From: Calditrichota bacterium | GTDB lineage: Bacteria; Calditrichota; Calditrichia; Calditrichales; Calditrichaceae | DNA length: 64,000 nt | NCBI GenBank assembly: GCA_024278755.1 | Contig: JAJRSO010000008.1 | Coordinates: 18,538-82,537, forward strand | Direction: 5' to 3' | Part shown: piece by piece, positions 56,921 to 64,000 of the stretch | Position numbering within the stretch: position 1 is the first letter of the stretch | Layout of the letters: each line of letters begins with the position of its first letter | Translations under genes and position numbers: made by a program | Notes under the pieces: generated by a model | Seen by the model: the letters and a program-made list of their open reading frames with translations, nothing else | Told to the model about the DNA's origin: nothing | Databases searched by the model: none

Positions 56921-58258
56921 TTATTGTAACTGGTTCTTAAGCATTTCGGGCGATTCTGTAAGCAGAAACATCCATAAAGGAATACAATCAATTGTTTTAC
57001 CGCTTTCCTCTTTTTTATCAAGTATGTTTTTTGTGATCAATAATCCTCTTGATAAATTTTTAACGCGTAAATAATAGAACAGGCCCTCCCATTCACGCTC
57101 CGGAATATCATCCGTATAGGTTACATTTATAGGGAAACCATCGTCTATAATAAAATCGATCTCAATTTTTGATTTCCAGTAAAACACTTCTTTCCCCCAG
57201 GTGTTTTTAAGTTGCAGAAAAACTATGTTTTCCGCCATTTTCGATAAATCTTCCTGAACGGTTTGCTTAACTGCGAAAAAAAGTCCGGTATCGACGCAAT
57301 ATATTTTTTGTGGCTTTTTTATCTGTAGTCTTTCATTGGCGGAATAAGAAAAAAGAGTTGTTGTGTCCAGTAAGAAAACCTGCTTATAGTAATTGATTAA
57401 CTGAGAAATGGTCGCTCTGCCGGAACCTAGTATTTGTGCAATCCGATTTACGCTTATTTCGTTACTGTTGTTCGACAGCAGATAATGAAGCAGCTTTTGA
57501 AGCAAATCCAAATTTTTTATGGCATATCGTTTGGAAATATCTTTAAATAGAATATCCGTCAGATATTGTTGCAATTGCAATTCTTTAGCCTCTACACGCC
57601 CAAACAGGATTTCGGGAAATCCACCGGTTTGCAGAAATTTGTACACGAATGCGACCAATTCTTTATTTTGTCGGGAAAGATAAAAATGATGCGGACCCTT
57701 TTCCTGGAGTAATTTTAAAAAATTTGGTTTTTTATAACTGAGATACTCTAAAAAGTTCAATGGAAAAACTGTTAATGAAATGTGCCTTCCTGTAATTAGT
57801 GTGGACAGAGCCCCTGTTAATAATGCTGAAGAAGAACCGGATATGATTATTTTAAGATGCGCATTTTTATCATAATTTGTTCGTAACCAGCGTTCAAAAT
57901 TTTTTATAGTTTGTATTTCATCAAGGAATAAATAAACTTTTCCCTTCGGTTTGTTTAGCTTTATATATTGTTGATAAATGTTTTCAAGAAAATCAGTATC
58001 GCGATTAACACCAAATCTAAAATCTTCAAGATTAATACTAAAAATATTTTTTTCAGGAACGCCACTATCCAATAATGCATCAATGCAAAGCTTTAATATA
58101 CTGCTCTTACCCGATCTGCGAATGCCGATTACTGAAACAATTTCACGCCGTTCTAATAAGAGCGATAATTGATTTTGATAATAAGGCCTTTTCACCAGCT
58201 TGCTTCGGTAGTTACTGTTTTTCCAGAATTTATTATACTCGGCCAATATTTTTTCCAT
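56921..58258 (-). CDS. AAA_14/DUF4143-type ATPase
   Basis: ATG 58258 gives 445 aa; an in-frame GTG at 58273 is the alternative. Walker A is GIRRSGKS (about residues 45-52) and Walker B VYLFLDEIQ. 'ISGSSSALLTGALSTLITGR' and 'HISLTVFPLNFLEYLSY' are typical of the family. The C-terminal DUF4143 part has a nuclease-like 'KEVFYWKSKIEIDFIIDDG'. Members are common, often horizontally spread, of unsettled function. Upstream is a pair of palindromes that may be operators. Confidence 0.87.
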   Translation of the reverse strand: MEKILAEYNKFWKNSNYRSKLVKRPYYQNQLSLLLERREIVSVIGIRRSGKSSILKLCIDALLDSGVPEKNIFSINLEDFRFGVNRDTDFLENIYQQYIKLNKPKGKVYLFLDEIQTIKNFERWLRTNYDKNAHLKIIISGSSSALLTGALSTLITGRHISLTVFPLNFLEYLSYKKPNFLKLLQEKGPHHFYLSRQNKELVAFVYKFLQTGGFPEILFGRVEAKELQLQQYLTDILFKDISKRYAIKNLDLLQKLLHYLLSNNSNEISVNRIAQILGSGRATISQLINYYKQVFLLDTTTLFSYSANERLQIKKPQKIYCVDTGLFFAVKQTVQEDLSKMAENIVFLQLKNTWGKEVFYWKSKIEIDFIIDDGFPINVTYTDDIPEREWEGLFYYLRVKNLSRGLLITKNILDKKEESGKTIDCIPLWMFLLTESPEMLKNQLQ

Positions 58259-58288
58259 GCCAACCCTTTCCACTTGTTATATCAACTG

Positions 58289-58335
58289 TACAAGCAAAGT
58301 ACTTGTAACTACAAACGAACAAGTAATTTACTTGC
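58289..58335 (-). promoter_or_regulatory. Two operator-like palindromes upstream of the DUF4143 ATPase gene
   Basis: TACAAGCAAAGTACTTGTA (58289-58307) and CAAGTAATTTACTTG (58320-58334) share the half-site CAAG(C/T)A, with centres 29 bp apart, about three helical turns. Another ACTTGT half lies at 58272. Such spacing fits cooperative repressor binding. The binding protein is unknown. Confidence 0.5.
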
Positions 58336-58397
58336 ATAGTATAGCTGCCAAGTAAGCCGGTGTCAAGAGATTTTATTTAAACAATTATAATTTCAAT

Positions 58398-58612
58398 AGT
58401 GTCCGGTTTAATTTAGAAAATTTGCCCTGTTAAAGAGATTATTTTAAAAACTCTCCCCCGAGCCCCAATTTCACGGGACTCGTCCCCTCCCTTGACGCTT
58501 CAAGGGAGGGGGATGGGGGTGGGTTCCGAATCGAGTCCTGTTAATTCGTATTTCCCTTAATTTCCTGGAATTACAGAATCTCCAGACACTTGTTATTTTT
58601 TAACCGGACACT
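58398..58612. mobile_element. MITE-like element M5, best-preserved copy
   Basis: AGTGTCCGGTTTA and TTTAACCGGACACT bound 215 bp, with TA next to both ends. The centre is the palindrome CCCTCCCTTGA-CGC-TTCAAGGGAGGG followed by a G-rich tail. No ORF. It is an inverted copy of M2, about 85% identical. Confidence 0.75.
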
Positions 58613-58647
58613 AATGTTATAATTAAACCCTCTATCCTTTCAGACAT

Positions 58648-58718
58648 TCATTGCAACTTCCAAACACTAAAACCAGCGGTGGATCTTTTAAAAATATAAA
58701 TTAAAATACGGAAGCCGT
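58648..58718. repeat. Duplicated leader of the ORF6N gene, copy 2
   Basis: This copy has the same words as 56761-56826, but the ORF after its ATG ends at once (Met-Asn-Val-stop). It looks like the remnant of a second ORF6N gene whose body has been lost next to element M5. The remaining gap to 58964 shows nothing else. Confidence 0.65.
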
Positions 58719-58964
58719 AATATGCAGGAAACAATGATTAAAAAATAATAGGAAAGATAAGGAATAAAGCAGCAATAATAAAACAAAAAAACGCCACCCC
58801 TTTTTTATGCCCGGCAGCATTTAATACCTTAGCTTTTTGCCGCAGAATGGGATTGTTCTTTTGGCAAAGCGCTCAGACAGGATAACAAGATTCACTAAAC
58901 TTCTTCTGTTGAAAATCCTGTTTCCCGATCTTAAAAGTAAAAAAACGGAAGAAGAAAAATATTC

Positions 58965-61616
58965 CTATAGTGAAAACCAATAATTCATTTTAATTAGAAA
59001 TACATTGGTAGGATGCGTATCAAACAGATCGCTCATATCATCCCCCAATGAAAAATCCCGCATATTGTTAAACGCGCTACGGTTTTGCGACCAAACGAAA
59101 TACAGCAACGAACCGGGTTTGTATTCCCAGCGGATTACCAAATTGGATAAAAACTCCTGTACATTAAAATCGGGTTTTCCGAAACCATAGTCTTCACTGC
59201 CATCCCCGGTTTCATCAATGGAATACCAGTCATTCGTTTTATCGTATGAAATGGAGGCATCCGAATAAACTGTGTAGCGATTGTCGCCCTTGCCGCGCGG
59301 ATTATCGATCTGTTTGAAAACACTGTAAACTCCAGCCGAAGTAAAGGGCTGACCAAAATACTGCACCGAAAGATTGGGCGTGGGGCTGTAGTTTAGCCTA
59401 AAAACAAGCCCGGCCGTATTTTGCTTTAAGCGGCCAAAAACATAACGCTCGTCCCCGTTTAAATCCCGCTGATCCACATACTGAAGATTCTCTACCCGAT
59501 ACGCGTAAAACGGATTCATACTGATATTAATTTGCTCATTTACCTTATAGTACAAGCGGACATTCCCGTTAATGCGTTTGGAAATTCCATCATCGTTAAA
59601 ATTTGTAGAGACAGAAGAGCTAATTTGTACGTCTTTGCGCGAATCACTGGAAACATATCCCCAGTTATTCCATCCACCCTGGTAGGCCGCCATCGGCCCG
59701 CCGCGCAAGAGACTCGCCGTCAATCCCGCCTGCTGCCGGTTGACGCCCATTCCAACGCTCCAGTAGTTTAAAAACTGGCCGTGCACATTTATATTCCCGC
59801 CGGTAAAGAGATGGTCGCCGTCAAAATTCCAGCCCTGCCATTCATTAAAATTAATTCTGTAACTACGGAAAATCCCAACCGGATTTCGTTCCCGGTAGCT
59901 GATCCAGACAAAATTTAAAAATTTATCCGCCTCGCGCAGAAAACCGATGTCATTAATTTCAAACCCCGGAGAACGCCAGGTACCGCCGGTACCGAAGTTC
60001 CAGTTGCTTTTCCCTCCGCGACCGATGGCGTACGAACCTCCGTGACCGCTAAGCGACGTGCGGGAACTATCCAAGTGCACATGCCCGGCATCCGGCCGCT
60101 GGTAGTATCGCGCCGCCGAACGTTGCGCCTGTACGATGGCTTCCGGCTTTCCGGTGAGATAACTGCCCGCCGCTTTAAAGCTGATAAAATAAGTCTTATC
60201 CGCCCATTGGTGGCGAAAATCAATGCCGCCCGTATAGGCCGATTTATTTAGAAAATCTAAATGCCTATCTTCAATTTTACGATTAACCGCCGTCAGAATC
60301 CCGCCAAAAGAAGTATTGCCTTCATTAAAATCTTTTTGCAGGCGATTAACAAAATAATTGGTTAACGGTTCTACGGTAGCCTTTTTACGATTACCATTAA
60401 AATCGAGCTCGGCCTTTTCGATACGGGTTACCGCATCCAAAATACCCACGGACCAGCCGGTTTTTGTTTTACCGCTAATCTTTGCGGCGCCGAGAATTGC
60501 CGTTTGCGCGGGCTGATCCACATAATCATAATGAAACCCGTCATCGCCATCGGGATAATAGTGGGGCCTGCGACCGATACGGCGCGAATAAAACAACTGT
60601 TCGGCCGACATATCGCCGTCGCCCATTGCCATCGGAAAAGAAAAAATATGTTCCCCTTCGATAAAAAAGGGACGTTTTTCTTCGAAAAAGGTCTCGTAAG
60701 CGGATAGGTTCACTTCCGAGGGGTCGGCTTCCACCTGACCGAAATCGGGATTAATGGTCACATCCATCGTTAAATCACTGGTTAGCCCGATTTTAGCGTC
60801 CAGCCCCATATTGCCGTCAAAATCGCTGCCGTCCGCAAAAGGATTTCCTTTTTGTCTTTCATAACGGGTTAAGCTGCCCACCGCATAGGGCATAATTTCT
60901 ACCCGTAAAGGCATTTTTATATCTTTAATTCCCCGGATAGTACCAAAAAAAGAGACCATTCCCGGATCATCTTTAGCCATAGGCTGCCACATATCCTCTT
61001 CCTGCTTGCGGAATATCTTTCGTAACACCTGAAAACCCCACACCTGTTCTTCTTTGTCGGCAAAACGTAATTGACTGTAAGGGATACGCATCTCCGCTGC
61101 CCAGCCGGAATCGGATCGGGTCACGGCGCCTTCCCAAACCGGGTCCCAGCTATCATCACTCCGATCGCCGTCCTCGGTAAAAATGATATCCATTTTAACG
61201 CCGGCCGCATTGATACCAAAGGTAAAAGCGGTGCGTTTATCAAAATAACTGTCTAAGCCCACGGCAATAAAATCACTGTCTTCCACATCATCCCGACGCG
61301 AAATCCGGGCCGTAATTTTATCCGGCTGCGCATCGTAACACATTAAAGCGAAATAAATGTTTTTAGCTCCATAGAGAACCTTAAATAATGTGCGTTCGCT
61401 TGCGGGCTCACCTTCATTGGGATTTAACTGCGTAAAAGAACCCCTCCAGGGCGCTGCCTGCCAGGCCGGTTCTTCAAATAACCCGTCAATTCGCGGCGCT
61501 TCTGCATTGAGTTTTGCAGCATAGTGGGTGCGTTTTGCCGCCGGTTTTTTATCCTGCGCCTGCAAAAAAGCGCTATTCAAAAGGATTAATAAAAAAGACA
61601 GTAAAAAATTTTTCAT
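58965..61616 (-). CDS. DUF5916 outer-membrane protein with CBM9-like N-terminal domain
   Basis: This 883-aa protein has a signal peptide (MKNFLLSFLLILLNSAFLQA). Residues of about 30-230 are a family 9 carbohydrate-binding-like domain ('APRIDGLFEEPAWQAAPW', 'RISRRDDVEDSDFIAVGLDS', 'AAEMRIPYSQLRF'). The rest is a DUF5916 beta-barrel-like region with 'LDAKIGLTSDLTMDVTINPD' and 'VEADPSEVNLSAYETFFEEK', split, the family's usual markers, followed by 'RPFFIEG'. It ends in an aromatic-rich strand 'YWFSL'. Predicted outer membrane; role unknown. Monocistronic. Confidence 0.9.
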   Translation of the reverse strand: MKNFLLSFLLILLNSAFLQAQDKKPAAKRTHYAAKLNAEAPRIDGLFEEPAWQAAPWRGSFTQLNPNEGEPASERTLFKVLYGAKNIYFALMCYDAQPDKITARISRRDDVEDSDFIAVGLDSYFDKRTAFTFGINAAGVKMDIIFTEDGDRSDDSWDPVWEGAVTRSDSGWAAEMRIPYSQLRFADKEEQVWGFQVLRKIFRKQEEDMWQPMAKDDPGMVSFFGTIRGIKDIKMPLRVEIMPYAVGSLTRYERQKGNPFADGSDFDGNMGLDAKIGLTSDLTMDVTINPDFGQVEADPSEVNLSAYETFFEEKRPFFIEGEHIFSFPMAMGDGDMSAEQLFYSRRIGRRPHYYPDGDDGFHYDYVDQPAQTAILGAAKISGKTKTGWSVGILDAVTRIEKAELDFNGNRKKATVEPLTNYFVNRLQKDFNEGNTSFGGILTAVNRKIEDRHLDFLNKSAYTGGIDFRHQWADKTYFISFKAAGSYLTGKPEAIVQAQRSAARYYQRPDAGHVHLDSSRTSLSGHGGSYAIGRGGKSNWNFGTGGTWRSPGFEINDIGFLREADKFLNFVWISYRERNPVGIFRSYRINFNEWQGWNFDGDHLFTGGNINVHGQFLNYWSVGMGVNRQQAGLTASLLRGGPMAAYQGGWNNWGYVSSDSRKDVQISSSVSTNFNDDGISKRINGNVRLYYKVNEQINISMNPFYAYRVENLQYVDQRDLNGDERYVFGRLKQNTAGLVFRLNYSPTPNLSVQYFGQPFTSAGVYSVFKQIDNPRGKGDNRYTVYSDASISYDKTNDWYSIDETGDGSEDYGFGKPDFNVQEFLSNLVIRWEYKPGSLLYFVWSQNRSAFNNMRDFSLGDDMSDLFDTHPTNVFLIKMNYWFSL

Positions 61617-61789
61617 TTAAACTCCGGATTACGTAACATCAATCAAGACAATTTTGGGCAATTTACGAGATTGGTATTGTTTTGTTTCAGCCTAAAACAA
61701 GCAGCGTGTTTTTTGGGGATGGAAAAGCTTTTTTTAACCCTGAGGATAGCGCAAATAAATATTTACCTAAATTTCTAAAGTTAAATTAT

Positions 61790-61925
61790 TAAGTAATAAC
61801 AAAATACAAACGCCAAATTCTTAAATTTAAACATACCTCTACAAGGTGATTTTTGTTTGAAATTTAGGTTGTTGTTTTTTTGATTTTTGTTATTTGTACT
61901 TTGGAATTTAAGGGAGTAATTTTTT
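61790..61925. repeat. AT-rich dispersed repeat, copy 2
   Basis: Homologous to 1034-1145. The left part ('AACAAAATACAAACGCCAAATTC') is also an imperfect inverse of its right part ('TTGTTATTTGTACTTTGG'), so the unit could fold on itself. Confidence 0.55.
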
Positions 61926-62049
61926 GCGCTCTTTGCGATAAAGGCCAATACAGGTAACCTGGTTTTTTAGGCTAAACTTTTTAATGCCTCTTCCTGGGCT
62001 TAGCTATTTTTTAGGTTGCTTCGCTTACACCCGCAAAGACGGGTAAAGG

Positions 62050-62096
62050 CGTCATTGCGAGGCGCAAAGGATGCGTAGCGAAGCAATCCCCGATAT
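62050..62096. repeat. 'CATTGCGAG' repeat
   Basis: GTCATTGCGAGGCGCAAAGG followed by 'GCGTAGCGAAGCAATCCCC', the commonest form of this dispersed family. The rest of 61926-62252 shows no gene. Confidence 0.6.
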
Positions 62097-62252
62097 ACTG
62101 CGTTTAAAAGGTCTGTTTCCGAGCGAAAGATATGATCGGCTTTTTTAATAACGAGAGTCATAAAAAAACGGACAAGCCACCCAGAGCGTTTTGAGTAGAA
62201 TATTTAATCTGTTTAATAAGCACGATTCAATAAAGAGGATTTTAAGATAAAA

Positions 62253-64000
62253 ATGAACCGGAAAAAATATTTAAAACAATCCGCTGCCAAAGCAGCCAGG
62301 CAAGCAGAATTTTATAAATCCCGCAGCCGGCGTTTTGCGTTTCTGCGTCTAACCATCGCTGCCGCCGGGATTGCCGCCGCTATAACGGCGCTTTATCTCG
62401 GCAGTGAACTTTTTAGTTTTATTTCTATTTTTCTGCTTATACTTGTTTTTACCGCCACGGCAAAAATACACGAGGCCATTAAAAAAACAATCCATACCTT
62501 TGAAACCTGGCGGCAGATCAAACAGATGCATTTAAACCGTTTCCGGTTAAACTGGCAGGCGTTTCCTCCGGACGATGCACCCGAACTTACCGGCCATCCA
62601 TTTGCAAAGGATTTGGATATCACCGGCCCTTTTTCCCTGCACCGTCTGCTGAACAACTGTGTAACCAAACAGGGCGGCAACCTGCTTTTGCGCTGGCTGA
62701 CCGAAGAACCGGTATCGGAAAAAAATATTACAACACAGCGGCAACTGGTAAAGGAACTTATCCCTCTGAATCATTTTCGTGATAAAATTTCTCTGCTGGC
62801 CAAAACACAATCCGGCGCGCAACTGGATTCCGACACGCTGAATGGCTGGCTGCAAAAATCGGTTACCCGTAAGATTCCCGCGTTTATCCTGCCATTGCTC
62901 ACGTCTCTGGCCGCAGTGAATATGGTTCTGCTTTTGCTTTACTACCGTTTTAATTTAAACGCTTATTGGATTTTTTCGCTAACCCTGTACATTCTTTTAT
63001 TTTTAGGATTTGGCCGTCACTCCCACGGCTTGTTTAGCGAAACCGTACATTTGGATGACGAACTGCATAAAACGTCGGCATTGCTTTTATTTCTGCAAAA
63101 TTTCAACCTTTCCGGCAAACCTGTTTTATCTGCTTTTCTTAAACCCGTACAGGATAAAGCCACAAAACCCGGCGCTTTCTTTTCGAAATTAAAAGGACTG
63201 CTGATTGCTGTCGGCCTTCGTCAAAACCCGGTAATCGGCCTTTCTGTCAATTTAATCCTGCCGGTTGATTTTATTTTATTCAACCTGCTGCTACGCTTTA
63301 AACGGAAGCTGGCCCTCCGCCTGCCTCCCTGGTTTGAGGTTTTGCATCGCTTGGACGCGCTTTCGGCTCTGGCAAATTTCGCCTGGCTGAATCCCCAATA
63401 CACCTTTCCGGAATTCTCTAAAAACCCGCTGAAAATTTCTTTTACCGACGTCGGGCATCCGCTCATTCCGGCCGAAAACCGTGTGACTAACGATTTCGAA
63501 TTAAATCGAACAAAAACGACGGCTCTAATCACGGGATCGAATATGTCCGGCAAGAGCACTTTTCTGCGCACCCTCGGTTGTAATCTCGCTTTAGCCTATA
63601 CCGGAAGTGTGGTCTGCGCCGCCAACGCTTCCGTTTCCCTGCTGCGCATCCACACCTGTATTCGCGTGGATGACACGCTGGATCAGGGACTCTCCTATTT
63701 TTACGCGGAGGTAAAACGCTTAAAATCCATCTTAAACGCCATAGAACAAAAAGACGCCCTGCCGGTCTTTTATCTGATTGATGAAATTTTTAAGGGTACC
63801 AATAACCGCGAACGGCTTATCGGCAGCCGCGCTTATATTCGGCATATTGCCAGGGGAAACGATATCGGACTTATTACCAGTCACGATTTGGAACTAACCG
63901 TTCTGGAAGAGGAACTGCCCGGATTGCAGAATTATCATTTTGAAGAACAAATTGTAAACGGGCGCATGCAGTTTGATTATAAACTGAAACCCGGCCCCAG
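62253..64000 (+). CDS. Membrane-anchored MutS-related ATPase, 3' end outside the window
   Basis: From ATG 62253 the frame stays open to the window end, about 582 codons. Two or three TM segments lie near the N-terminus ('LTIAAAGIAAAITALYLG', 'FISIFLLILVFTA') and two more near residues 210-250. The MutS core 'DITGPFSLHRLLNNCVTKQGG', split, resembles the clamp/lever region. The ATPase part has Walker A GSNMSGKST, 'DDTLDQGLSYFYAEVKRL' and Walker B FYLIDEIFKGTNNRER, then 'TSHDLEL'. The mismatch-binding domain I (Phe-x-Glu) is absent, so this is not a true mismatch sensor. The role of such membrane MutS proteins is unknown. Confidence 0.88.
   Translation, partial: MNRKKYLKQSAAKAARQAEFYKSRSRRFAFLRLTIAAAGIAAAITALYLGSELFSFISIFLLILVFTATAKIHEAIKKTIHTFETWRQIKQMHLNRFRLNWQAFPPDDAPELTGHPFAKDLDITGPFSLHRLLNNCVTKQGGNLLLRWLTEEPVSEKNITTQRQLVKELIPLNHFRDKISLLAKTQSGAQLDSDTLNGWLQKSVTRKIPAFILPLLTSLAAVNMVLLLLYYRFNLNAYWIFSLTLYILLFLGFGRHSHGLFSETVHLDDELHKTSALLLFLQNFNLSGKPVLSAFLKPVQDKATKPGAFFSKLKGLLIAVGLRQNPVIGLSVNLILPVDFILFNLLLRFKRKLALRLPPWFEVLHRLDALSALANFAWLNPQYTFPEFSKNPLKISFTDVGHPLIPAENRVTNDFELNRTKTTALITGSNMSGKSTFLRTLGCNLALAYTGSVVCAANASVSLLRIHTCIRVDDTLDQGLSYFYAEVKRLKSILNAIEQKDALPVFYLIDEIFKGTNNRERLIGSRAYIRHIARGNDIGLITSHDLELTVLEEELPGLQNYHFEEQIVNGRMQFDYKLKPGP

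Overview
The window looks like a chromosome segment from an FCB-group bacterium, most likely Calditrichota or a close relative. At least four predicted secreted proteins end in a type IX secretion (T9SS) type A sorting domain with a 'NFPNPFNP'-like motif and a 'GVYF...KKMLL(M/L)K'-like end. Lamin-tail domains, Asp-box propellers, a DUF5916 protein and a TonB-dependent receptor fit the same group. No rRNA or tRNA gene was recognised. Intergenic gaps are full of short dispersed repeats, including MITE-like elements, G/C palindromes and imperfect hairpins.

Layout. 1-6.6 kb: a truncated secreted-type protein, a radical SAM/SPASM protein, a large Asp-box propeller protein and a broken diacylglycerol-kinase-like gene. 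6.7-11.5 kb: a minus-strand operon of an Fe-S polyferredoxin with a metal-binding-like tail, a DUF4857-like protein and an ABC permease/ATPase pair. 11.8-20 kb: a T9SS propeller protein, then a TonB receptor, a DUF4876-like lipoprotein and a broken beta-barrel gene. 20-24 kb: a flippase-like protein, a glycosyltransferase and a Na+/solute symporter. 24-31 kb: a cohesin-like/dockerin-like secreted pair, a DUF1460 protein and an M14 peptidase. 30-33 kb: a LolD/FtsX-type ABC cassette with a Cys-containing membrane protein. 33-38 kb: two paralogous lamin-tail proteins and a Nudix hydrolase. 38-44 kb: Nif3, a TatP/TatT pair with no membrane subunit nearby, and a slipin/NfeD pair. 44.9-56.8 kb: a type I-C CRISPR-Cas locus. 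56.9-64 kb: a DUF4143-type ATPase, a DUF5916 outer-membrane protein and a membrane-anchored MutS-like protein that runs off the end.

The CRISPR locus has 18 repeats and 17 spacers, a leader next to cas2, and the order cas3-cas5-cas8c-cas7-cas4-cas1-cas2. Three things are unusual. A DUF559 nuclease gene sits between cas7 and cas4, flanked by identical 47-bp direct repeats. An ORF6N gene and a SWIM zinc-finger gene lie directly upstream of cas3 with operon-like spacing. cas8c is cut by an in-frame TAA.

The strongest anomaly across the window is four genes (lipid kinase, beta-barrel, Nif3, cas8c) each interrupted by one in-frame TAA, with coding sequence resuming in the same frame and no frameshift. 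TAA also ends many intact genes here, so this is not simple code reassignment. It points to recent nonsense mutations, assembly or base errors, or selective readthrough.
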